64,000 bases of DNA, taken from contig OU015655.1 in assembly GCA_907165275.2 (NCBI GenBank), positions 1,562,501-1,626,500 on the forward strand, written 5' to 3'. This document shows, in pieces, positions 57,335 to 64,000 of this stretch (position 1 is the stretch's first letter; each line of letters opens with the position of its first letter). The position numbers were made by a program, and so were the translations under genes. The notes under the pieces are model-generated. The model had not been told where the DNA came from, searched no databases, and saw nothing but the letters and a program-made list of their open reading frames with translations. Source of the stretch: Zygaena filipendulae (lineage: Eukaryota > Arthropoda > Insecta > Lepidoptera > Zygaenidae).

Positions 57335-57672
57335 CATAATACAAAGCTAACAATCAATTTGTGTCATAATTAATAACTGTCCGCGCATAAGAACGCGAAT
57401 GCAATACCCAAAGCTCCCAAAAACAGTCCGTAATAACATTGTAATTGAGTATATATTTTCCAGAAATTTCCAATTTGCATAATGTACCTAAGAAGCTGCG
57501 TAGCAAACGCCCTCATATTTTTTCTCGACAGAGCGCGCCAAAGGGAATCAAATTCACCCGATTATAGTAGTAGTTCTTTATACATTTTACTTTGTCAAAG
57601 GATTGTATTGTTGATGAAATTTTGTATCCAAAAATCTTTTGTATGAGGATTACCATTGATATCATTGTGATT

Positions 57673-57875
57673 TAATACAAGCTTGCACGCGATTCGCTCA
57701 CATATCTGTAGATTTTTGTCTCCGTGACGTATTTTGCAACTATCCTCATTAAGGGAGACGTCATTGATGGAAGATCCCTTCTGCCAACAAAGTGATAGCC
57801 TGACTCATACTCAACGTCATCATAACCAAAAATACGCAAATAAAGATATCCATTGCCATCTTTAATTACTAACAT
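57673..57875 (-). repeat. repeat copy B with a 67-codon open frame
   Basis: The minus strand matches 26487-26608 over about 120 bp. In copy B the strand is open for 67 codons, including GRRDLPSMTSPLMRIVAKYV and TETKIYRYVSES; copy A keeps similar wording ([18 protein letters not shown]). This may be a remnant of a transposon gene or coincidence. I do not recognise the protein. Confidence 0.45.
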
Positions 57876-57944
57876 TATTATAAATGCGAATGTAACTCTG
57901 TCTGTAACCTTTCCTCACCTTAACTGCTCAACCGATTGTAATGA

Positions 57945-58406
57945 TGTAACGTCCTCTACGCACGGCACCTGAAAAATAAAACATACGGATTAATAAAATA
58001 ATGTAAACAAATAAACATAAAAAATAAATAGAAATAAAATGGTACTTACCTCTTTATGCGCGTAGGCACTCCATTGTTTCCGCGTACGCCGGCTCGCCGC
58101 TGCAGTGTCCTTGCACTCACCTCCAGTCCGCTACGATCGCTCCGGCAGGGACCACGTCGCGCGCGCATGTTAAACCGATAGTATTCGCGAGTGTATACCT
58201 ACCTTTCACAGTGCTTTCGCATTCGCTAAATTTCTTATGCAAAAACTGTTATTGCTTGTATTCGCTTGCTTATTCGCTTATTGACTAATGTGTGTACGTT
58301 GTTAATTAAAAATTGTGGATCCTGATTAAATACCTATCTAAGAATTTAAAGTAGTGAGTTGTTTTTCACATACCTACCGGTAGCAAGTGCTAACAAACCT
58401 CCTACA
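57945..58406 (+). repeat. 5' LTR
   Basis: 462 bp, starting TGTAACGTCC and ending CCTCCTACA, with TG..CA termini. Compared by eye it matches the 3' LTR base for base. Several AATAAA hexamers lie in its first 100 bases. It should carry the element's promoter. Confidence 0.95.
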
Positions 58407-58407
58407 T

Positions 58408-58419
58408 TGGTGACCCCGA
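58408..58419 (+). promoter_or_regulatory. primer binding site (tRNA-Trp type)
   Basis: TGGTGACCCCGA starts one base after the 5' LTR. It is complementary to the 3' end of eukaryotic tRNA-Trp (UCGGGGUCACCA), from memory of that tRNA, and is where minus-strand DNA synthesis would be primed. Confidence 0.75.
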
Positions 58420-58442
58420 GGGAAACACACGTACGTAAAACG

Positions 58443-59330
58443 ATGTCCAACGATACCGCAACTCCTGCAATGCCGGATGACCAAAACGCACCTTCAACCG
58501 ACTCGACGCCCTCAGCGCAAAAGTGCGCAACTGCAAATTTTCAAAACGAATTATTTCGTGTTGGAGCAAAAATTCCACCGTTTTGGCCAGATAGACCTGC
58601 ACTATGGTTTTCGCAAATTGAAGGTCAGTTCATAATTGCCGGCATAACTACTGATTCTACAAAATTTTATTTTGTTTGTAGTCAGCTCGAATACCAGTAC
58701 GCCGTGGAAGTCGAGGACATTATAAAAAACCCTCCTCGCGAAAATAAGTACGTGACACTGAAGACCGAACTGATACGAAGATTGTCTGCTTCACAAGAAC
58801 AGAAGGTAAGGCAATTTTTAGACCATGAAGAACTTGGTAACCGCAAACCATCTCAGTTCCTGCGGCACCTTACACACCTTGCTGGTCCCGACATTCCGAG
58901 CGATTTTATAAAAACCATCTGGTCAAGCAGGCTACCGCCGAGTCTGCAGCCTATAATAGCCTCACAACCAGAAATGCCTCTCGACAAGCTAGCAGACCTA
59001 GCTGACAAAATCCAAGCTATAGCTGTTCCAGGCTCGCAGGTCACCGAAGCAACTACCAGTCCGACACCTGTACCAGCCCCCGAGTCTTTCGTTATGGAGA
59101 GCATGGCCCGCCAATTAGCAGATCTGTCCAGGCAAGTAGCCACGCTTACTGCCGAGCTGAACGAGCGTAGCCGCCCCAGATCACGAGGCAGGTACCGGCG
59201 AAGATCTCGTTCGCGTACACGTTCTCCGAGTAATGGCGTGTGCTGGTACCACAGACGATTCGGCGACCGCTCAACTAAATGTACTACACCATGCCAGTAC
59301 AAGCCGGGAAAAGACCAAGGCAGCCACTAG
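58443..59330 (+). CDS. gag: Gag-like protein of the gypsy element
   Basis: 295 residues from the first ATG after the primer site (MSNDTATPAM). The frame stays open upstream into the LTR but without an ATG. Residues about 38-65 (FRVGAKIPPFWPD, then ALWFSQIEGQF) match the N-terminal domain typical of insect gypsy Gag proteins (DUF7041-type). A Ser/Arg-rich stretch near residue 255 precedes a C-terminal zinc motif C267-x2-H270-x9-C280-x3-C284, the C-H-C-C form rather than the usual C-C-H-C knuckle. It should form the particle and bind element RNA. Its stop lies 52 nt inside the pol frame. Confidence 0.88.
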   Translation: MSNDTATPAMPDDQNAPSTDSTPSAQKCATANFQNELFRVGAKIPPFWPDRPALWFSQIEGQFIIAGITTDSTKFYFVCSQLEYQYAVEVEDIIKNPPRENKYVTLKTELIRRLSASQEQKVRQFLDHEELGNRKPSQFLRHLTHLAGPDIPSDFIKTIWSSRLPPSLQPIIASQPEMPLDKLADLADKIQAIAVPGSQVTEATTSPTPVPAPESFVMESMARQLADLSRQVATLTAELNERSRPRSRGRYRRRSRSRTRSPSNGVCWYHRRFGDRSTKCTTPCQYKPGKDQGSH

Positions 59331-62300
59331 TGGCCGTAAACGACTGCCTTACATGCAACGGCCGCCTCTTCGTCACGGATAGGAAGACTAAGCTACAGTA
59401 CCTAATCGACACTGGTTCGGACTTGTGCGTTTTCCCAAGGACGTTGTGCAAAGAGCGACGCCCCAGGACGAAGTATGAGCTATTCGCGGCCAACAACACA
59501 ATTATACCAACGTACGGTTGCATCCAATTACACCTGAACCTTGGATTACGCAGAGACTACAGCTGGAAATTCATAGTCGCTGACGTCACAAAGCCGATCA
59601 TAGGAGTTGACTTTCTAAGTCATTATAACTTATTAGTCGACTGCCGCAATCACAAACTGATAGACGGACTAACATTTCTTTCCATCTCTGTCCCGCACCA
59701 AGAGTTACCCGAGATGGCAGCAATCAAAGCCGTAGTGGGCGACACCGTCTATCACGACCTGCTGAGGAAATTTCCCGACATAACGCGACCAGCTGGAACA
59801 CCTGCAGAAGTGAAACACTCAACAAGACATCACATCCGTACAACTCCCGGTCCCCCAGTGGCCGCACGGTCACGACGACTAGCTCCAGACCGCCTGCAGG
59901 TTGCAAGAAAGGAATTCGAGGACATGTTACTCGCCGGAACTGCGCGTCGTTCCGAAAGTTCCTGGTCCTCTCCACTGCACCTGGCTCGAAAAAAAGATGA
60001 TGGATGGCGTCCCTGCGGCGACTACCGAGCGCTAAACGCAAGAACCATCCCCGATCGCTATCCGATCAGACACTTACAGGACTTTTCCTATCAGCTAGCT
60101 GGAGCCCAAGTCTTTTCCAAAATTGACCTGGTAAAAGCTTATAACCAGATCCCGGTGGAAACCAGCGATATTCCGAAGACAGCAATCATAACGCCATTTG
60201 GATTATTCGAATTCCCATATATGACCTTCGGACTAAGGAACGCAGCACAAACCTTCCAGAGGTTCATCGATGAAGTGCTGCAAGGGCTGGATTTTACCTT
60301 TGGATACCTGGACGATATACTGGTCTTCTCAAGGTCACAGGACGAACACCCGCAACACCTGGAGACTCTATTTGAACGCCTAAAGTCGTATGGCGTCCTC
60401 ATCAACAACTCCAAATGCGTGTTCGGCGTACAAGAAATCACTTTCTTGGGATTCCATGTGTCTACCACTGGTACCAGACCTCTGCAAGAGAAAGTACAGG
60501 CAATCCAGAACTTCCCACTTCCTAAAACAGCCAAAGAGTTAAGGAGATTTCTAGGTATGCTTAATTACTACCGAAGATTCATACCCAAGGCAGCGATGCT
60601 TCAGGGACCCTTGAACGATGCTCTGTCTGGTCCTCAAATAAAAGGATCAACACCTGTACACCTCAACGTTGAACAAATGCAAGCTTTCGAGAAGTGCAAA
60701 TCCAGCTTGTCTCAGGCAACACTTCTTGCTCATCCGGACAGTCAAGCAGAACTCGCCATCTTTACGGACGCATCGAACGAAGCAATAGGCGCAGTGTTAC
60801 AGCAGAAAAGAAGTACCTCCTGGGAACCGTTAGGCTTCTTCTCCAGAAAGCTGATGCCTTCGCAAAAGAAATATAGTCCGTACGACAGGGAACTGCTTGC
60901 GATATACGAGAGCATCAAGTATTTTCGCTATATGGTCGAGGCTAGAAACTTTTCAGTGTTCACCGATCATAAGCCGATCACGTTCGCATTCACCACAAGA
61001 CGTGACAAATGCTCACCGAGACAATTCCGATACTTGGACTACATTTCGCAATTTACCACCGATTTGCGCCACATAGCAGGACAAGACAATGTCGTGGCTG
61101 ACGCTCTTTCACGCATTGAAGAGATTGCATCGCTCATTGATTACGAAGCCCTTGCACGAGATCAGGAACAAGATCCTGAACTGCAAGACCTTCTCACCAA
61201 TGGCTCAGCACTGGTCCTACGAATGACAAACAGAATATACTGTGACGTGTCGAGCAATCCTCCACGCCCATACATCACACCTGCCTTCCGCAAGCAAATC
61301 TTCAATGGTATCCACAACCTCAGTCATCCAGGAGCCACGGCCACGGCAAAACTCGTGTCAAACAGATTTGTATGGCCGGGAGTCCGAAAAGACTGCAAGA
61401 CTTGGACGCAACAATGCACAGATTGCCAATTAAATAAAATCACCCGACATACATCCTCTCCCTTATCCACATTCCCCGTTCCTTCCCAACGCTTCTCCCA
61501 CGTCCACCTCGACATAATTGGTCCGCTACCGTTTTCATCTGGTTACAGGTACTGTCTCACCGCCATCGACAGGTTCACCAGATGGCCGGAGGCGTTCCCG
61601 CTGGCCAACATCACAGCGGAGACTAGCGCCAGCGCCTTTGTGTCTGGTTGGGTTGCCCGATTTGGTTGCCCCCACCGCATCACTACAGACCGCGGACGAC
61701 AGTTCGAGTCGTCACTGTTCCGGACCATCGCCAATTTGCTCGGTGCCAAACACTGTCCAACAACTTCTTACCATCCACAGTGCAACGGGATAGTTGAGAG
61801 GTTGCACCGCCAGCTGAAAGCCGCCATCGCCTGCCACAACAACGCAGAGTGGACAGAAGCACTTCCCCTAGTTATGTTAGGAATCCGAGCAGCCTGGAAA
61901 GAGGACATAAAAGCTTCAGCAGCGGAGCTCGTGTATGGAGAGCCGCTTAGACTACCAGGCGAGTTCTTCACGCCCAGCAGCGAAGCAATGATTGATCCTG
62001 CAGACTTTGCCTCACGTCTTCGTACACATGTAACAAAACTTTCACCGGAGCCAACTGCACGTCATGGCAGCAAAATTTTTTACCTTCCTAAGGACCTCCA
62101 TACGGCTGAATACGTCTTCCTACGAAGAGGCCCGCTGAAAAAGCCGCTAGAATCGCCGTACACAGGCCCCTATAAAGTCCTAGCTAGGGGAGAGAAGACA
62201 TTTAAAATAGACGTGCAAAACAAAGAAGTGACAGTTACAATCGACAGGCTCAAACCAGCTTACATGGCTCGCAGTGATGACAACATGACGCACACGGCCC

Positions 62301-62395
62301 CAGACGAAGTAACACCGCCACCAGAAGGGACACGACCTGAAAGAAAGACACGAAGTGGTAGAACTGTTCGCTTCCCGAACTACTATCGCCCGTGA
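59279..62395 (+). CDS. pol: Pol polyprotein (protease, RT, RNase H, integrase) of the gypsy element
   Basis: The open frame is 1038 codons, in the -1 frame relative to gag. Domains in order: aspartic protease with D44-T-G (LIDTGSDLCVFP); reverse transcriptase with FSKIDLVKAYNQI and YLDD at 343-346; RNase H with D497 (FTDASNEAIGAVL); integrase zinc motif H679-x3-H683-x29-C713-x2-C716; integrase catalytic D745, D804 and E840 with 35 residues between the last two. All key residues are present and no stop interrupts. A UAA at 59276-59278 precedes the ATG in this frame, so expression probably uses ribosomal frameshifting within 59279-59330 rather than a separate start, though the ATG is also available. 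Confidence 0.93.
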   Translation: MYYTMPVQAGKRPRQPLVAVNDCLTCNGRLFVTDRKTKLQYLIDTGSDLCVFPRTLCKERRPRTKYELFAANNTIIPTYGCIQLHLNLGLRRDYSWKFIVADVTKPIIGVDFLSHYNLLVDCRNHKLIDGLTFLSISVPHQELPEMAAIKAVVGDTVYHDLLRKFPDITRPAGTPAEVKHSTRHHIRTTPGPPVAARSRRLAPDRLQVARKEFEDMLLAGTARRSESSWSSPLHLARKKDDGWRPCGDYRALNARTIPDRYPIRHLQDFSYQLAGAQVFSKIDLVKAYNQIPVETSDIPKTAIITPFGLFEFPYMTFGLRNAAQTFQRFIDEVLQGLDFTFGYLDDILVFSRSQDEHPQHLETLFERLKSYGVLINNSKCVFGVQEITFLGFHVSTTGTRPLQEKVQAIQNFPLPKTAKELRRFLGMLNYYRRFIPKAAMLQGPLNDALSGPQIKGSTPVHLNVEQMQAFEKCKSSLSQATLLAHPDSQAELAIFTDASNEAIGAVLQQKRSTSWEPLGFFSRKLMPSQKKYSPYDRELLAIYESIKYFRYMVEARNFSVFTDHKPITFAFTTRRDKCSPRQFRYLDYISQFTTDLRHIAGQDNVVADALSRIEEIASLIDYEALARDQEQDPELQDLLTNGSALVLRMTNRIYCDVSSNPPRPYITPAFRKQIFNGIHNLSHPGATATAKLVSNRFVWPGVRKDCKTWTQQCTDCQLNKITRHTSSPLSTFPVPSQRFSHVHLDIIGPLPFSSGYRYCLTAIDRFTRWPEAFPLANITAETSASAFVSGWVARFGCPHRITTDRGRQFESSLFRTIANLLGAKHCPTTSYHPQCNGIVERLHRQLKAAIACHNNAEWTEALPLVMLGIRAAWKEDIKASAAELVYGEPLRLPGEFFTPSSEAMIDPADFASRLRTHVTKLSPEPTARHGSKIFYLPKDLHTAEYVFLRRGPLKKPLESPYTGPYKVLARGEKTFKIDVQNKEVTVTIDRLKPAYMARSDDNMTHTAPDEVTPPPEGTRPERKTRSGRTVRFPNYYRP
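59306..59350 (+). promoter_or_regulatory. candidate -1 ribosomal frameshift signal, gag-pol
   Basis: In the gag frame the codons read CCG GGA AAA GAC, giving the heptamer G GGA AAA (59306-59312), which fits the X XXY YYZ slippery rule. Four bases later AAGGCAG (59317-59323) can pair with CTGCCTT (59344-59350), a 7-bp stem around a 20-nt loop. The spacer is at the short end of the usual range. The site lies inside the gag/pol overlap, 16 nt before the gag stop codon. Confidence 0.6.
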
Positions 62396-62405
62396 AACGG
62401 TCTCA

Positions 62406-62414
62406 GCGGGGGAG
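62406..62414 (+). promoter_or_regulatory. polypurine tract
   Basis: GCGGGGGAG lies three bases before the 3' LTR, where gypsy elements prime plus-strand DNA. Confidence 0.7.
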
Positions 62415-62417
62415 TGT

Positions 62418-62879
62418 TGTAACGTCCTCTACGCACGGCACCTGAAAAATAAAACATACGGATTAATAAAATAATGTAAACAAATAAACATAAAAAATAA
62501 ATAGAAATAAAATGGTACTTACCTCTTTATGCGCGTAGGCACTCCATTGTTTCCGCGTACGCCGGCTCGCCGCTGCAGTGTCCTTGCACTCACCTCCAGT
62601 CCGCTACGATCGCTCCGGCAGGGACCACGTCGCGCGCGCATGTTAAACCGATAGTATTCGCGAGTGTATACCTACCTTTCACAGTGCTTTCGCATTCGCT
62701 AAATTTCTTATGCAAAAACTGTTATTGCTTGTATTCGCTTGCTTATTCGCTTATTGACTAATGTGTGTACGTTGTTAATTAAAAATTGTGGATCCTGATT
62801 AAATACCTATCTAAGAATTTAAAGTAGTGAGTTGTTTTTCACATACCTACCGGTAGCAAGTGCTAACAAACCTCCTACA
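62418..62879 (+). repeat. 3' LTR
   Basis: 462 bp, the same length and apparently the same sequence as the 5' LTR. It is preceded by the purine-rich tract and followed by the ATGA target duplication. Confidence 0.95.
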
Positions 62880-63212
62880 ATGACATTTTGTATGCACGTC
62901 AAGGGTATAGATAAGGACGTAGGGTACCTTTATCCAGGAATTCCCGCAGGAACTTCGAAATTAAGGTGTGTGAAACCGCGGGGAACATCTAGTACATAAA
63001 ATGCCCTGACTGACTCATCAACACCCAGACCAAATCTGGTCTAGATAAAGTTTAAATACTGCATAAGATCTTATAACTCAAGCGAACACTATAAGAAAGG
63101 GTTTTTGGCAATTAGATCCTTAAGTGATGAAAAGCGGGGATGAAATAATAATAATATGTTTGTTAAGGTAATTATCGAAGCAAGTTTACAAGTTTAGAGT
63201 CATGGACTGTTT

Positions 63213-63473
63213 AGTGCTCGGCCAGACTGCAAACGCGGGCGCGGCGCGGTGTACTCAAACATAAGGGGTAGGTATGTTCCAAAATATACTGCGAGTACTG
63301 TAAGGTAAGACGTCAATTCAGTATACTGCGAAGCGGTTCCTATTAAATGAATTATGCTGAGCTATACTGGTAACTGTTTAAAACGGAACGCAGTGCAGTA
63401 CACTGTCATCCGTGTCAATGTCCGTGTCACCCGGACGCAGCCCGCGCCGCGCTGCCAGTCCGGCCGAGCACTT
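63213..63473. mobile_element. 261-bp MITE with AGTGCTCGGCC ends
   Basis: AGTGCTCGGCCAGACTGCA pairs with the right arm ..CCAGTCCGGCCGAGCACTTA, and GCGGGCGCGGCGCGG with CCCGCGCCGCGC. The interior (AAGACGTCAATTCAGTATAC, TTTAAAACGGAACGCAGT) is related to 50320-50470. Confidence 0.72.
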
Positions 63474-63477
63474 AGGC

Positions 63478-63655
63478 TGTTTAATCCGCGGTAATTTCAG
63501 AGTTCCCGCGGGAATCACAGGATAAAACAGCCTTCTTGAATCACTCTGCCTATTGGAGAAATCAGAAAACCGCATGAAAATCCGTTCAGTAGTTTTTGAG
63601 TTTATCGCGAACAGAAAGACAGACAGACATCCGCAGGCATCAACTAGCTTCGTAA
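63478..63655 (-). mobile_element. Helitron-like element, minus strand
   Basis: Plus strand: TTTAATCCGCGGTAATTTCA, GAGTTCCCGCGGGAATCACA, TGAAAATCCGTTCAGTAGTT and GACAGACAGACATCC. The CTAG end is degraded. Confidence 0.5.
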
Positions 63656-64000
63656 TAAATTCGATCGGAATTAATATTTAAACAGAATTGGCTTTTGTGG
63701 TGATGTCTTCTTCTTCTTCTTCTTTAATAATGGCGTCTATAATTATAATTTGCCAATGACAATGTTTCTTAATAATACTAACTGATTGAATATTATTTAT
63801 AGGAAACGTCAACAATCTGTCAAAGAACTTGACGCAAATCCCCTACCTACGCCAAAGGAAAAGGACAATGCCAATCTTTGTATGAAGAGTGGACCAAGTG
63901 CTGCCCAGAATAAAGTCATAGTACATTATGTTCCTTAGGGTAGTAGTAGTCTGTAAAATAAAGCGCATCTAATTCTATCCCAGGAGTCGTGAAAAAAAAA
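63656..64000. other. nothing firm; TTC microsatellite
   Basis: (TTC)n at about 63706-63726, then unassigned sequence to the window edge. Confidence 0.5.

Larger units (their letters stand above)
57945..62879 (+). mobile_element. complete Ty3/gypsy LTR retrotransposon (CsRn1/Kabuki-like)
   Basis: The element is 4935 bp with two 462-bp LTRs (TGTAAC..TACA) that I read as identical, flanked by the 4-bp duplication ATGA (57941-57944 and 62880-62883). It holds an intact gag and an intact pol in the order protease, reverse transcriptase, RNase H, integrase, which is Ty3/gypsy order. No third (env) frame is present. The tRNA-Trp-type primer site and the C-H-C-C zinc motif in Gag are traits I associate with the CsRn1 clade, which includes Kabuki of the silkworm. 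The element is inserted in a Helitron, opposite in strand to the PDE7-like gene. Identical LTRs and open frames imply recent insertion and possible activity. Confidence 0.95.
57868..62992 (+). mobile_element. Helitron-like element split by the gypsy retrotransposon
   Basis: The left part, 57868-57944 (TTATTATAAATGCGAATGTA, GCTCAACCGATTGTAATGA), continues at 62880 with ATGACATTTTGTATGCACG, AGGAATTCCCGCAGGAACTT and GTGTGTGAAACCGCGGGGAA, then CTAG. Removing 57945-62883 restores a normal family sequence. Confidence 0.75.

Noticed and set aside
43332..57944. An upstream PDE7 exon
   Set aside because: Expected motifs before exon a were not found on the minus strand by eye; a short exon could have been missed.
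58853..59302. 149-codon minus frame within gag, and other minus frames in pol
   Set aside because: Antisense shadows of intact retrotransposon frames.
59279..62879. An env gene in the gypsy element
   Set aside because: Pol ends at 62395 and the 3' LTR begins at 62418, leaving no room for a third gene.
1..64000. CRISPR arrays, bacterial operons, rRNA
   Set aside because: Repeats here are dispersed transposons, not regularly spaced direct repeats. No prokaryotic gene structure was seen.

Overview
The window looks like intronic and flanking chromosomal DNA from a moth or butterfly (Lepidoptera). The evidence is an AT-rich background, dozens of short Helitron-like elements of the type common in Lepidoptera (start TCTATACTAA, 3' hairpin CCGCGG..CCGCGG, end CTAG), a Kabuki/CsRn1-type Ty3/gypsy element, and spliced insect-like coding exons. 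I see no bacterial genes, CRISPR arrays or rRNA.

Host gene. One protein-coding gene is supported, on the minus strand: a cyclic-nucleotide phosphodiesterase closest to PDE7. Six exons (43331-43135, 31193-31062, 26786-26616, 10469-10229, 8566-7559, 6954-6632) join with matching splice signals and reading phase. They encode nearly the whole PDEase catalytic domain plus a long, mostly disordered C-terminal tail of about 400 residues that carries four RRxS motifs. The N-terminal exons were not found and are probably upstream of the window's right edge, or too short to recognise. The four larger introns (1.7 to 16 kb) are full of transposons.

Mobile DNA. (1) 57945-62879 is a complete Ty3/gypsy retrotransposon, apparently very young: two 462-bp LTRs identical by eye, a 4-bp target duplication ATGA, intact gag and pol overlapping by 52 nt in a -1 relation, with a GGGAAAA slippery site and a possible downstream stem. 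It landed inside a Helitron. (2) 34168-37410 is a decayed 3.2-kb PIF/Harbinger element with 18-bp perfect terminal inverted repeats and a TTA target duplication. It contains a broken Myb/SANT-like gene (plus strand) and a broken HARBI1-like transposase (minus strand), the two-gene organisation of this superfamily. At least six short elements with the same ends lie within 25 kb of it and look like its non-autonomous offspring. (3) Several other palindromic MITE families are present, often nested. Two nestings can be checked against an uninterrupted paralogue in this same window, which fixes the target-site duplications (TTA and TA). (4) About 30 Helitron-like fragments lie on both strands. (5) tRNA-like SINE heads and a LINE remnant complete the picture.

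Layout: 1-6.6 kb, 3' flank of the PDE gene with MITEs; 6.6-10.5 kb, last three exons; 10.5-26.6 kb, large intron; 26.6-31.2 kb, two exons and an intron; 31.2-43.1 kb, intron holding the Harbinger element; 43.1-43.3 kb, first exon seen; 43.3-64 kb, upstream intron or flank with MITEs, Helitrons and the gypsy element. Coordinates of MITEs and Helitrons were read by eye and may be off by a few bases.
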